In this document: piece after piece, positions 1 to 10,452 of the stretch
Numbering within the stretch: position 1 is the stretch's first letter
Layout of the letters: each line of letters opens with the position of its first letter
Source of the DNA: Lineus longissimus
Taxonomy: Eukaryota > Nemertea > Pilidiophora > Heteronemertea > Lineidae
DNA: 64,000 nucleotides
Assembly (NCBI RefSeq): GCF_910592395.1
Contig: NC_088311.1
Span: 20,278,501 to 20,342,500 of the forward strand
Direction of reading: 5' to 3'
Made by a program: the position numbers and the translations under genes
The notes under the pieces: generated by a model
Databases searched by the model: none
The model's input: the letters and a program-made list of their open reading frames with translations, nothing else
Told to the model about the DNA's origin: nothing

Positions 1-2358
1 TTTTATGCATGTACATTTTGGTACCGTACATCTCTCTGTTAGTCGGGTGTCTGTTTCGCTTTTCGCTTTTGTGGATTGTAATGTAACCCCAGAGGCAGGA
101 ACCGGCCACTAAAAAGCAGTCAATTTAAGAACTACCCATAGCTAGCTCATCAAGTACACTCTCGGATTAAGAAGTAAACTAATGTATGTCGACCTATATA
201 TACCTGTGGTGTGATAAGATATTGATGACAATCTCTAACATTCATTCGTGACAAACCGTGGTTAATTAATCTAGAAGAATTACACAAGCTGCCATTTTTA
301 GAATGATTAACTTGATCGATAACATATTGCGATAGCATTTGCCTGCTTCATCTTTGTCGGCATCAAGCTGGATAAGACGTCATGGCTTTTGTCATTATCA
401 CTTCCAGTCATCTAAAAGGAACAATTAACATCAATGTGGGAAAATATTTTTCAGTTCCCCGTATTAAGGCTCTCAGTTGAGACATGTAGTAGAGCCGTGG
501 CGTCTCGCAACTGTTACATGTACAATGCAATAGACATGACAGAACAGGTCCTTCGCTCGATATCAGCATAGTATGCATTCCAGTATAAAGTTCATGGCCC
601 TCTATGGCCAGCTTCTAATCGCACAGTCTGTAGGAGCCAACGTCTTATAGGTATAATAGTCACGTACTGTATAGACCATCACTTATTTGCAGTATGGTAT
701 TTTGGTTTCTTATTACCGGAATCGACCAATAGCCAGCTAACTCAGATGTTTGTTTTCACTTCGGTGGCGACTTGGAGTCTGCCAATGTCCATCCACTCCA
801 GCCACCCTCCAGATCCATTTCCCCTTCAGTATAAGAACTCTTGGTATCCCCAGCGACTAATCGGTCTAAGTTGTACACTACTTTTCCTCCCTCGGCTCGC
901 CGTTCAACCAAATCGTTTACCCTGATATCAGCAATTGCAGGGAAATGCGTTCCCTGAGTGTATCGTTCTGTTTCTTCGAATCGATGGAGATGTAGATATG
1001 TCGTCTCCACTCTCTCTCTACTCCGCCCCCATCCACGTCCTCTCGACCGATATCGGCTACATATGCATCAGAGGTGGATATCTCATTATAGTTTTGAATG
1101 AGTTTTCCTCCAAGGTCGTTGCAACATAGCTATTATCACCATTGAAAGGCAATTAAAAATGTGAAAAGTCCGTTAGATTAAAAGGAGATGGAGGTTATGA
1201 GCTGAATATTGTGATGAAGGTTATTTATTGCCTTCACAGTAATAATGAAGCTTGTGTTTGGTCGGCGTCAGCAAAATAAAAACTGGGAACCCCAATCAAC
1301 GAAAGGTCGCTAAAAAAGCTATAAATCGCCGGTTGAAGGACTGGACGGAACTATATATACATCAAGCAGGAAAAGCACCCAACTCTTAGACATAAGGATT
1401 TTGAGGTTCTGAAAATCTTTTCAGGTTCGTCAAACCATAAGAAAAATACAGGTAATGCATTCAATAGAGATTTTTCAGCAAAATAAATAAACCTTTTTTA
1501 AAACTTAAAAACATAATTTTTTTCATTTCGCTTCACAACGGGGTCGTGCGCCAAATGTGTTGGTCGAACAACTTTTAAAGGTTTTTTAAAACTTCAAAAA
1601 TCTTTGTTTCTATGATATGATTGCAGATTGCAGCTTGTTATGTTACAATATAGATTGCACTGCTTCTCATCGACCCGCAAGTCGGGGAATCGCCACTAAA
1701 TTATTCCATGGGTGTCAGGTTCTTTCCCGGCCGGCGCATTCAGTCAGCTCACGTCTTCTCACCCGGCCAACATCCGATGTAGAATACACGGCATCCCCTT
1801 TAGCAATGCCTTCACTCAGAACGTATCTTCGAAGTAGACTGCGGTATCTAAACATATCATGTACGCCCACATCGATGTCGAGATTTCCGTGACTACAAAT
1901 GAAAGCAGTTTATGTCCCAGACCCATTACCATGAGGACTGGAGGTTATAAGAAGAAAATCAAATAACATCAAAGGCAATGATGAGCTTTAAAAGCCCTGT
2001 CAATTTGTTGCCATACTATCGTGTGGAGGCGGGTTATTGAAGATAATGGCTTTCGCTGCTCTAGAGGGTTGATTTGAACATAATAATGTACCCCTGAAAT
2101 TCTTCAGTCGCAATCATTTTTGGCAGTTGGGGCTACCGGTTTGCATACGACGGGCCCGATTTTTAAAAAAGGACCTATGAATTAGAGAGTTAACATCCTA
2201 AAAGATCGTAAAAACTGACCACGAAAATCTAATATATACTGTGCTATAGAAGAAAAATGGCTCTTCCTCCGGCAAAACGACCTCCCCTCAAAATATCCTG
2301 GCTACGCTCATGCAGAAAAGTCAACCCAGTTCTACCCAAAATTAGTAAAAATGCAGAT
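1..2358. other. Left flank, no supported gene
   Basis: I find no gene, RNA or clear mobile element here. The only coding-like stretch is a minus-strand open frame at 756-1010 (84 codons, GTG start, in-frame TAG four codons upstream, ending TGA). Its composition is plausible for an exon, but it has no convincing acceptor and no family I recognise. A-rich tracts near 1490-1600 contain two similar T-run/AAAACTT segments. Confidence 0.5.
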
Positions 2359-3190
2359 CCAGAAGTATTAAGGTAGCAGGAAGGGTTGGGCGTTTGTGGT
2401 TTCTGAGTCTGAGGGGTTGGTGTCTGTTGACTGTGCTTTAAGAGAGACTAGGCATGGCGCCAGTGTCTCTTAAAGCACAGTCAACAGGCATTTGGTCTCA
2501 GTATTTGGGTAAGTACAGAATCAAGGCAGCTCAGAGAGCAATGATTGAACGATGCTGTGGACAAGTCCAAGGATACTGCATCAGTCACGACCAAGTTCTC
2601 ATCAGAAAGCGTCACCACCAGCATATTCAATGTTCAGTTCCAACATGTACCAGTCCAATGCACGCCTGTCATGGTCAGCAGTGGTCAGCTTAGCGCGATG
2701 TGGAACATTCTTTTGAAACTCAAGCGACGGAAGTCTGCTCATTAGCATATCTCGCGCACTGCTCCTTCTTGTCAAACATCGTGAAATCGTAATGGAAAAC
2801 GTCTGGCTTTGCGCCAGACATTGAGACTAATAAGTGAAGAACAGGTAAAGAACTTCTACTTGCGCGAGACTGCTGTGATAAAATTATCATTGCAGCGACT
2901 CCGGTGACGTATACACATATATTTTTTACAATCAAAAATGCCCTCAAAAGACGACATGGAATGATTATTTTATTGATATTTCCTACTATATACCTTCCAA
3001 TTATCACTTTATACAAATAGATCGGCGTTAGATCGCATGCTTTTCTTTCCTGGTGACACTATTAAGCAAAATAGTTGCAACCCCGTAAATGCGCTATAAG
3101 TCCAATAATAAGTGACGGTGACCCGTTATAAATGTTTCGCCAGCTTCGATTTTTTGCCGCTACGCGGCGCTTTGGGCCCTTGCGTCCAGG
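2359..3190 (+). repeat. Dispersed block, left copy (about 0.8 kb)
   Basis: This block recurs in the same orientation on the other side of the 50 kb array, as three pieces at 57982-58134, 58424-58769 and 60097-60632. The match starts at CCAGAAGTATTAAGG and ends at TTGCGTCCAGG. It contains a hairpin (2424-2487), a GTAAGT splice-donor-like site after TATTTGG near 2508, and near its right end a short ATG frame. It may be an old transposable element or a duplicated promoter and first exon. No transposase or reverse transcriptase coding is visible. Confidence 0.75.
2424..2487. repeat. 25-bp-arm hairpin inside the dispersed block
   Basis: The arm CTGTTGACTGTGCTTTAAG... at 2424-2448 is complementary to 2463-2487 with one mismatch, around a 14 nt loop. 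The copy at 58048-58111 folds without that mismatch. It could be a transposon inverted repeat or a structured RNA segment; I cannot tell which. Confidence 0.7.
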
Positions 3191-3284
3191 ATTTCTTTTC
3201 TGTATGAATATTCGCCTCCGATTGCTAGTACATGGATACGTGATACACGTAGGCCTAGCTGCCTCGGGCTGTAACGATTTGTAG
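3132..3284 (+). CDS. Short ORF with mitochondrial-presequence-like N-terminus (left copy)
   Basis: A 50-codon ATG frame at the right end of the dispersed block. The first residues MFRQLRFFAATRR are arginine-rich, lack acidic residues and are amphipathic, as in mitochondrial targeting peptides. The right-flank copy (60574-60687) shares about the first 20 residues and then diverges after CGTCCAGG, so at most one tail can be ancestral. No family recognised. It may be a broken copy, or chance. Confidence 0.15.
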   Translation: MFRQLRFFAATRRFGPLRPGFLFCMNIRLRLLVHGYVIHVGLAASGCNDL

Positions 3285-5239
3285 AAGTCGATATTTACGA
3301 CTAGAGCAGGACACCTGTTTGTATTTGGATGGGGTAACCTACCGGGTAATTGCTCAGTGTAGTGTTTGTCATAGTCATGAAGGCAACAAGTGGAAAATGA
3401 TTTGGCTAACCTTGCAGAATTGAAATTCCCTTGCTTTTGCTGTTTGTATAGTATGGCTCGGCGTCAAAATACACATGGTTACCTATGCAAGGTGTTAACA
3501 GAGTTGTAATGAATGCTAAACAAATGGTCGTAATCAAGTAGATTCATGACGAACTCGGTAACCCAACCACCTAACGATTTTCAACATAAGCGAGCAATCA
3601 TCGCTTCTTCTTTGAGGCTTCAATCACAGAAGCTTTCGTATCTCTTCCAGCGCAAGTTCTTTCCCAACTGAACGTGCACAAACGTGTACCTTCGTGCCGT
3701 GGTTAGTAGGAATACGCAATCCGAGCTTCCTTCCTCTCCGTGTACACAATGTACAACGCATATACATGTACATGTACTTGTACAGATGTTCAGATGTTCC
3801 ATTGGTCAGCTCTCTTCGCAACCGGTGTAGGCGTAGATAGTGTCTCACTGGAAATAGTGTCATGCCCTATTGTATTCTGACCATGGTATATGGTTCTCTA
3901 GAGGTCATGGTCATCAAGAATCTTTGTTCCCCGAACATTCTATCCTAGGACACTTCAAACATCTACACCAGCTTGGTTCGGAATAATGCTGTAACTCAAC
4001 ACTTCAGTGCAGCATTTTCGGATAGATATAAGGCATCGGTACATTGTGAGTTGTGTACTGGAATACTATACAGGGCGTGCAATAAAAATTACAGCTATAG
4101 AGGAATCTGAAATGCTGTACACCAAAATGCACACTAGCTTGCCACAGACTGATTCTTGCCTACACAAAACATTTCCTTCCAAACCAGTAATTGCATTCTG
4201 TGAAGTAGAGAGCAAATACCGTGCGCTAAATGGGCGGGCGACCTTCGTTTCAGCAATGTGTGCTGGCGAGTGCAGCTCCGATCGGAGTTATTACAACTGC
4301 GAAGTGCGAAGTGTTTATAACCATTGAGGCTTTATGTCTGCCCGTCACGTGACTTATATTTGGATAGACCTGAAGCGCCTCATCCTTGAATATCAGAGTC
4401 ATTCTTATGCTCCTCCCCTCGCACACGGTCATTAGTGCCATTTTCCGTCTAAATTGGTCGTACATGTATAGGCCTATATATGCGCAAACGAGCGATTTAA
4501 ATTGTTGCCAATCGGCGATTTTAATCGATGGTCTGTTTGACAAAACGATCTCTTATCTGTTGGTGAAACGGGTAATCGCTGGATTTGATATTGATCGCAG
4601 GTCGATGCGATCGCCGATTTTTATCGCAGGCACCTGCGATGACCACCGCAAGCGAGCGATTTTTGTCACATGCGATTATGATGGCAGCGAGTCGCGGCGA
4701 TTTAAAATCGATCGTTTGCGGGGTGCTCTACAAACCAGGACACCCAGCAGCAATATAACAGAAACACTTCGACTGTACATTGCACGTTTCGTATGTTTTA
4801 GGATATTCCATGGATAGCAAAGAACATCAGACATGAGCCAGGCATAAAAGATATGTAGGTCAAACTATCACAACAGAAGATATAGGCCTACCGAACAGTT
4901 GCACAACACCTTGTGATTTTTTTGTGATTTATTTACCTTTGATGTACCGCAAACTTAACCCCTTCCGTCTATGAACGAGTTTCTTTGATGCAAAGATAGT
5001 CAAATCTCCGAGGCAGATCTTGCACTTGTATATAAATTGCAGCATTGCCGTTGTGTATAGACAGATTTAAAAATACTATAAATACCAAGTTTCAGCAAAC
5101 TTCTTATTAAGTGCACTACGGCATTGTGCATAACTGCAATACTAGATTCCTGGACCACCAGTTATCACGATATGGTGTACCCATTTTCAGATACGCTTTT
5201 GACACTTGATTTCATCATACGGCCCTGTAGATCGCGTAT
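3285..5239. other. Left flank between the dispersed block and the array, no supported gene
   Basis: No gene is supported. A GCGAT/ATCGC-rich tract lies at about 4490-4715. AGGTCATGGTCA, a nuclear-receptor half-site pair, lies near 3902 and recurs inside every array unit near unit-1 position 12776. A stretch at about 5108-5195 is a diverged copy of a sequence inside the units (near 14470-14560). Alternating TACATGTACATGTAC occurs near 3760-3780. Confidence 0.5.
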
Positions 5240-5247
5240 CTAAATTA

Positions 5248-5374
5248 GGGAGTTTTCGCAAATCCCCGAAACGCCAACGTGAACGCCTATCCCATTGTTC
5301 GATCTATTGTTAACTATGTCGAACAATGGTATAGGCGTTCGCGTTGACGTATCGGGGGCTTTGCGAAAACTCCC
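5248..5374. repeat. Unit-border hairpin, 55-bp arms (unit 1)
   Basis: The left arm starts GGGAGTTTTCGCAAAT and runs to ATTGTTCGA. The right arm starts TCGAACAAT and ends GCGAAAACTCCC. They pair over about 55 bp with roughly seven mismatches and a 1-nt offset, around the loop TCTATTGTTAACTATG. It resembles a very short MITE and sits 8 bp inside the duplication border, so it may have taken part in forming the array. Confidence 0.9.
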
Positions 5375-6063
5375 TTCTCCTCCCGACGAACTTAAATTTC
5401 TTTCTGCATTGCTCATCACACTAATTACGTTAACTGCATTCTGCTTGGCATTGCATACATGTTCATTGTGTACATGTACATAGCGTAAAAGCATGCTTGA
5501 TCTGTATTTGTTATAAATGATTATTTCTTGGTGATATTTAGAATTAGATATTCTGATTGCCTTCTTCCGATACTTTGAACGTTCTCAGCTCTTGCAGATT
5601 CTAAGGAATTTCCAATTTCAATTACAATGTGTGTTTTTTGATGGAAAATATAAACGTTGCTATTGAAGTTGAATCGTTACATTTTACTTACAAATTGCAA
5701 TATGATATTGATCGAATAGTTGTCTGGATACATTTCATTGTATTCAGGCTAACAAAGCTCCTTTATGACCCCTTTGTCACACAGATAACCTTGAGAACTA
5801 AAAATTTGCCGAATATTTTTTTGATACAATTACTGTCGCGTATACTGATACTTACCGCCGGCTCAAGAGCTCCCTTCGTCCTTTGTGATCATTTGGTAAA
5901 GCCATTGCAGCTCTTTGTTGTTGAGAAATTGAGAACTGCTGATGTTATAGGCGCTGCTCTACAATACATGTAGAAGCAAAAGTTGGGAACTTGTTATCAA
6001 CCCCTTCGTGGAGATTATCTCTCCCCAGTCGGTAGGCCGTAGTGGACATAAATGTCAATTTAT

Positions 6064-6300
6064 GTTCTAGAATATAATTTGACCGATAGGAGAACAGGAA
6101 TTATTTTCTAGACCGTTAATCGACTATTAATAACTGACCAGGAATAATGGTCTAGAACATACATCAACCAGTTAGAGTAGTGGAATTCTGTTCTTGACCA
6201 TTAATCGACCAATCACTGGCCAGGATTAATGATCTAGAACATAAATCAGCCAATCCCAGTTCAGGAATTCTGATCTAGACCGTTAATCGACCAATCATTG
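6064..6300 (+). repeat. Minisatellite, about 83-bp period (unit 1)
   Basis: Nearly three degenerate copies. Recurring words are TCTAGACCGTTAATCGAC (near 6106, 6191 and 6272, spacing 85 and 81) and TCTAGAACATA (near 6150 and 6231). The same block is present in all four units. No coding is evident. Confidence 0.75.
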
Positions 6301-7786
6301 ATTTCGTACGTCCTTACTCCGTTAGTGGTAAAGAATGGTCAAGTGATAGACCTGATATGCTGGGAGTTAGCATTACCCGCTGACATGCTGCAGCTGCATT
6401 TTGGCTAGATTCGTAGACTTGGCGACTTCGTTCCTCCGGCAGAAACTTCAATCGTCGATTGTTTCAAATGTTTGGAAACCCATATATCTATCAATTACGC
6501 TCAGGGTTTATGAAAGAAATGTGCATGTGTTTGGATACATCAAGGATTCTGTAATCGATCCGTCCTAGGATGATATCCTTGTTGGTGTTTGTTTGAATGA
6601 GAAAGGAAATACCGCCAAAAAGAAAGGACGACAAAAAAGGACGACACTATCTACATACATGTACATGTAGGTTGTCAAAAATGTATAAGGTTCTATATTT
6701 TGTGGATGCAATTAGCCTGGGGACGATACCGGTACGTGTATTCAGTCTACGTGCATTCAACTTGATTTTGAACACCACTAGCGGGAGCGTGATGTCAGCT
6801 TTATCTTATCAACTGTCAATTATCTTGTTCTGTCATTTATTCCATGTAAGTGGTGGGGGTAAACGAGTCTTCTTTCGTAGATATATGGCTTGTCTATCCT
6901 GCCAGGGAATAGAATATTTCCTCTTGGTCTCTCGGTTGACACCCTCGCCTAGGCTCTGGTCATTACCTCACAAGCTATTCTTCTTCTTTTTCATCATCAG
7001 CTTTCGCTCAGCGGGCCCTCGGAAGAGAAACTCCTCCTCCTATAGGCGGGATAAGTTGGCCTAGTCACTAGTGACGAGTCAATCTCAAGTAAATAATTGT
7101 GTCTACTCTTGGGCGTGGTCTTTTGCTTGCCTTCGCAGAGCCATCAGGTTCAAGGGTCATCGTCTTTATGTACGTCTCATTTGAAGGATGAGGCTAATTT
7201 ATAGCGAGTTGGCTTGCTGAAGGACACAACGGTGAAAGACAGCGAGAGGCAAGAATGAGGCATAAGGCGAGATTTTATGACTATAGTCCATTTTACGAAA
7301 TAATGTCACTCAGATTTTTTAGGATATGACATTATACAAAAAAATGAAGCATTGGACAAAAATGTGTATTCATCTGAGACTTCAAAGACCAAATCATCGA
7401 AAAAGTACTTGTTTGTTGGAATCAAACAACTTGACATCACCTGCAATGAGCCATTAACAGTAAAAATACTGACAAATTTTCACATTCATTTTAATTTTTT
7501 TCCCCATACAATGCGATATTTTCGTGAAATAGACTATGATATATCAGTAGTTAAAGAAAGGCCACAAATGGTTTAAAAGCAGGTCTGAATAGTAGCACAT
7601 CATAATATATTTACATTGTACGTTGAGAGATAAAACAAACGTTAAAGGATCGTATCTTGAAATTTCTGTTTCAATTTCTTTGAATTTTTTTCACAGGTTT
7701 ATATTTTCGCTAATCCGAGTTTTTTGGCCACGAAATCCGCGAAAATAAAGCGCCCACGAAAAACTGTCAGTTAACAGTATATTTGC

Positions 7787-8059
7787 ATGGGTGTGATAAC
7801 AATGAATTTGGACCGTAGATGCTTTGTTTTTGAACACGTGATATCAAGCAAAGGTCTTCTGCAGCCAGATTTAGGCTTCGCATTAGTCGCATCAATCCTG
7901 GATTGTGCTGTACAAAATCTGAGACGAAATGGATCCACTTTCAACTATTTGCCGGATTTTGGCCGGGCGCCAATCTGCCAGTTGAGTAAAAAGAAGGGAA
8001 GGTGTATGGAAAAGGTAGAAGCATGCGATTATACTGGATCAAGGATGTTCCAGAGGAAG
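7787..8059 (+). CDS. Gene A, putative exon 1 (unit 1)
   Basis: An ATG frame of 91 codons ending exactly at a good donor, GAGGAAG|GTAGGT. The intron phase is 0, which matches the phase-0 frame after the acceptor at 8965. The frame would run on to a stop at 8155 if unspliced. Residues begin MGVITMNLDRRC; no domain is recognised. The four copies differ by one synonymous and one non-synonymous change, so conservation adds little. The two-exon model is inference from signals and phase. The ORF could also be chance. Confidence 0.3.
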
Positions 8060-8965
8060 GTAGGTCCCTATCCGTCAATTTCGCTAATTGAAAAATCAAG
8101 TCTATGTATAAGGCTACATTTACACCTGCATCATGATTCTGCCAGGCTGTGTTGAAAGAAAATTAAATGAGATGACGGCCAGCCCGCCCAAGACCGATGA
8201 ATACGATGCGGAACGGGTTACTGCTAGTTAACACACCTTTCCCCAATATGGTAGTCGCTCAAAAGCTGAAACTGAAGTACATTCCGCGGCGATGAATGCT
8301 TGAGTTAGGCGAAAATGCTTGTTCTATGTAATCTGCGACGTGATTGGTTGTTTGACTTAGGCTTACTATGGGGAGCCATTTCTGTAAAAATCTCAATTTG
8401 GCCATAGCGTGAGTTAGGCACTTTATATGTTAGTGGTGTGACTACATGTTATGGTAAAGGGCCAGGCGGCGGGTTTACTGACACAAATTAGGCTAATATT
8501 TTACTTTATCATAGAAAGGTACTAGTATCTAGGTCCTACCCAATTTTTAAGTCATGTTTCAGAGATTTAAAACAATAAAATTGTTGTAAACCCCAGACGA
8601 TCACAAAATTTATTTACCTCAAAGAGTTCCTGTCACGATTCCGACAAAAGAACATCATCAGCGTGATGATTGTAATGTTATGTAACAAATACTACGGACT
8701 GTTCGGCGTCAGATGGGGATCTTGGTTGATGGTCTGATTGAGATTTACCGATACAGCACATGCTAAATGGTGATGCTTCATGTATTCATGGGATAAGAAT
8801 AAAGTTGAGCCTTTGTATGGTGTCCTCGAAACTGCTCAGATTTATTAAAGGCAACGTTTTCCCGCCTTAGGTTTTTACCAGGCCATACAAAAATCCCCAT
8901 TTCTGTTAGCGTATTCGCTATAGGTTTTTAATCACCGGGTATGTTATTCTACTAATACGTTGTAG

Positions 8966-10027
8966 GCAAACTCGATTCAATGGTACCATCACCGGTTGCA
9001 CGTTTCTGTGATTCCAAAAGTCACGTTCATTAAGTATTTAAGTTGGTTTCATCCTGAACGCAATTACATTGTTATCTACTCAAGAAACCCTAGGGCAATT
9101 AAAAATTCAATGGCAGTCTATAGCCTTACCAAGAAAGATGCAAGTTTTAGGCTTAAATACCAGTGCCAAATTCCACCGCTATCAGCAAACAAGGAATCGA
9201 TCGCTTGCATCTATAAGCAATTTTTGTTGTTCACGGGGTTTCACACTTCTAAAAGACTTCAAGATTTGTCATTGTTTGATTTTACTCAATGTAGATATGG
9301 CCATGTCGAAATTCCAAGGTCAGAAAGATGTTTGTTTTCCCAGTACGTCTCTCAAACCTTTGAAGTAAAAATAGCAGAAATTGTTTCATTATTGTGTTTG
9401 TATCAGCCCATTAGGGGGAGCTCCAAAACGCGGCTGTCAATCACCCATTATGAATTTAGCGTTGCCTTTGAGAATGACAGGACTAAACTAATATTGTCGA
9501 ACGGGACAGAAGTCTTTTTTTATGTTCTACCTCCTCACTATGCGGTATACAATGGTATAGTATCAAATAAAGACCACTTCATACTTTTCCACATAAAACC
9601 AAATATTCGAAATATCTATCTCTTTCGCAAGACTTCAAATTATCGACTTCAAAATCGAGAAATTCGCAGCAGACCTTCAGGCATCTTAGCTCGGGGTAGG
9701 CCTACTTATATCCACAGTCTTTTTTTAAACCAAGTACTAATTTTCTATCGGCGACCTGATGAAGTCAAGTCTATAGAATTCACTTGCCTACCCAAACTAC
9801 CTCTTACTGCTGGTGAACACTTAAGGGTTGTAGACGTTCAAATAGACAAAAGTAATAGCCGCTTCTTTTTAAAATCTCGTAAACATAAACTTCAACATAA
9901 ATTAGACACGAAAAATATGCTATTCCGCATGGACAGGACGCCAATGAGGGAAAACATAGGTCGTATAAAGATATATGCGCTTGAGTCGGTTGATATTTTC
10001 TCAAGATGGTTTCATTGTAATGAATGA
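8966..10027 (+). CDS. Gene A main exon, beta-rich protein of unknown family (unit 1)
   Basis: Open for 353 codons after an in-frame TAG (8963-8965) that is also the AG of an acceptor (TACTAATAC branch-like motif, then GTTGTAG). The first in-frame ATG is only at 9110 and would delete a strand-rich part, so an upstream exon is likely (7787-8059 fits). The protein shows repeated hydrophobic beta-strand pairs separated by turns, as in a beta-propeller, with no signal peptide or membrane helix seen. It aligns by pattern with gene B downstream: IVIYSRN...MAVYSL matches CIIISNH...ILVYEL, and YKQFLLFTGF matches YKHYLIIVCK. AATAAA overlaps the stop (10027-10032). Function unknown; an F-box/WD-like adaptor is possible but unsupported. 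Confidence 0.45.
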   Translation, partial: ANSIQWYHHRLHVSVIPKVTFIKYLSWFHPERNYIVIYSRNPRAIKNSMAVYSLTKKDASFRLKYQCQIPPLSANKESIACIYKQFLLFTGFHTSKRLQDLSLFDFTQCRYGHVEIPRSERCLFSQYVSQTFEVKIAEIVSLLCLYQPIRGSSKTRLSITHYEFSVAFENDRTKLILSNGTEVFFYVLPPHYAVYNGIVSNKDHFILFHIKPNIRNIYLFRKTSNYRLQNREIRSRPSGILARGRPTYIHSLFLNQVLIFYRRPDEVKSIEFTCLPKLPLTAGEHLRVVDVQIDKSNSRFFLKSRKHKLQHKLDTKNMLFRMDRTPMRENIGRIKIYALESVDIFSRWFHCNE

Positions 10028-10299
10028 ATAAACCAAGAAAAAATCACCTGTTACACATATCGTGTCGTGAGCAGGTTTCCCCTGTTTTACATCTTTCCTG
10101 CCAGTCCACCATTCGAGAGGAGAGAAACCATGAACAAATGTGTCCTTTCATGAGCTGACAACCTATCCCATCGTATACAACCACATGAAATGATTAGTCG
10201 TTTCGTTTCGTTAGCATTGTCATCCCGGATTTTCGTGAATCGGTCATTTTCGACTACTTCCGCGATCGCGATGACGCAAGAAAGTAAAATCATTGGCGG

Positions 10300-10452
10300 T
10301 GGTCGTCACGCAAGATGGTGATTCGTTCGCAGCATCCGAAACTGTGTACAGATAGTTTAGGAAATACTTACTCACCGGAAAATCGCCATCTTTCTCTCAC
10401 TTAATTAAGTTTACGACAATCATAATCACAGCACGCTTGTCACATTCTTACA
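10300..10452. promoter_or_regulatory. Promoter-like stretch between genes A and B, possibly bidirectional (unit 1)
   Basis: CpG-containing sequence with CGCAAGATGGTGATTC on plus and GAAAGATGGCGATTTT on minus, both like the YY1 element AAGATGGCG, and ETS- and CRE-like words just upstream (ACTTCCGC, TGACGCAA near 10255-10280). On the minus strand ATGGCGATTTTCCG (10389-10376) is followed directly by a consensus donor, GTGAGTAAG. This suggests a short first exon of a divergent transcript. It is repeated in all units. Inference from motifs only. Confidence 0.3.

Noticed and set aside
756-1010. Minus-strand 84-codon frame
   Set aside because: No ATG, no acceptor with a pyrimidine tract, no recognisable family.
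4386-4817. 143-codon plus-strand open frame
   Set aside because: Starts with TTG, runs through the GCGAT-rich tract, and has no family signature. The open frame is explained by the biased word composition.
6597-7064. 155-codon ATG frame kept in all units
   Set aside because: Copies are too similar for its conservation to mean much. It runs through a TACATGTACATG tract, overlaps an equally long opposite-strand frame, and has no recognisable domain.
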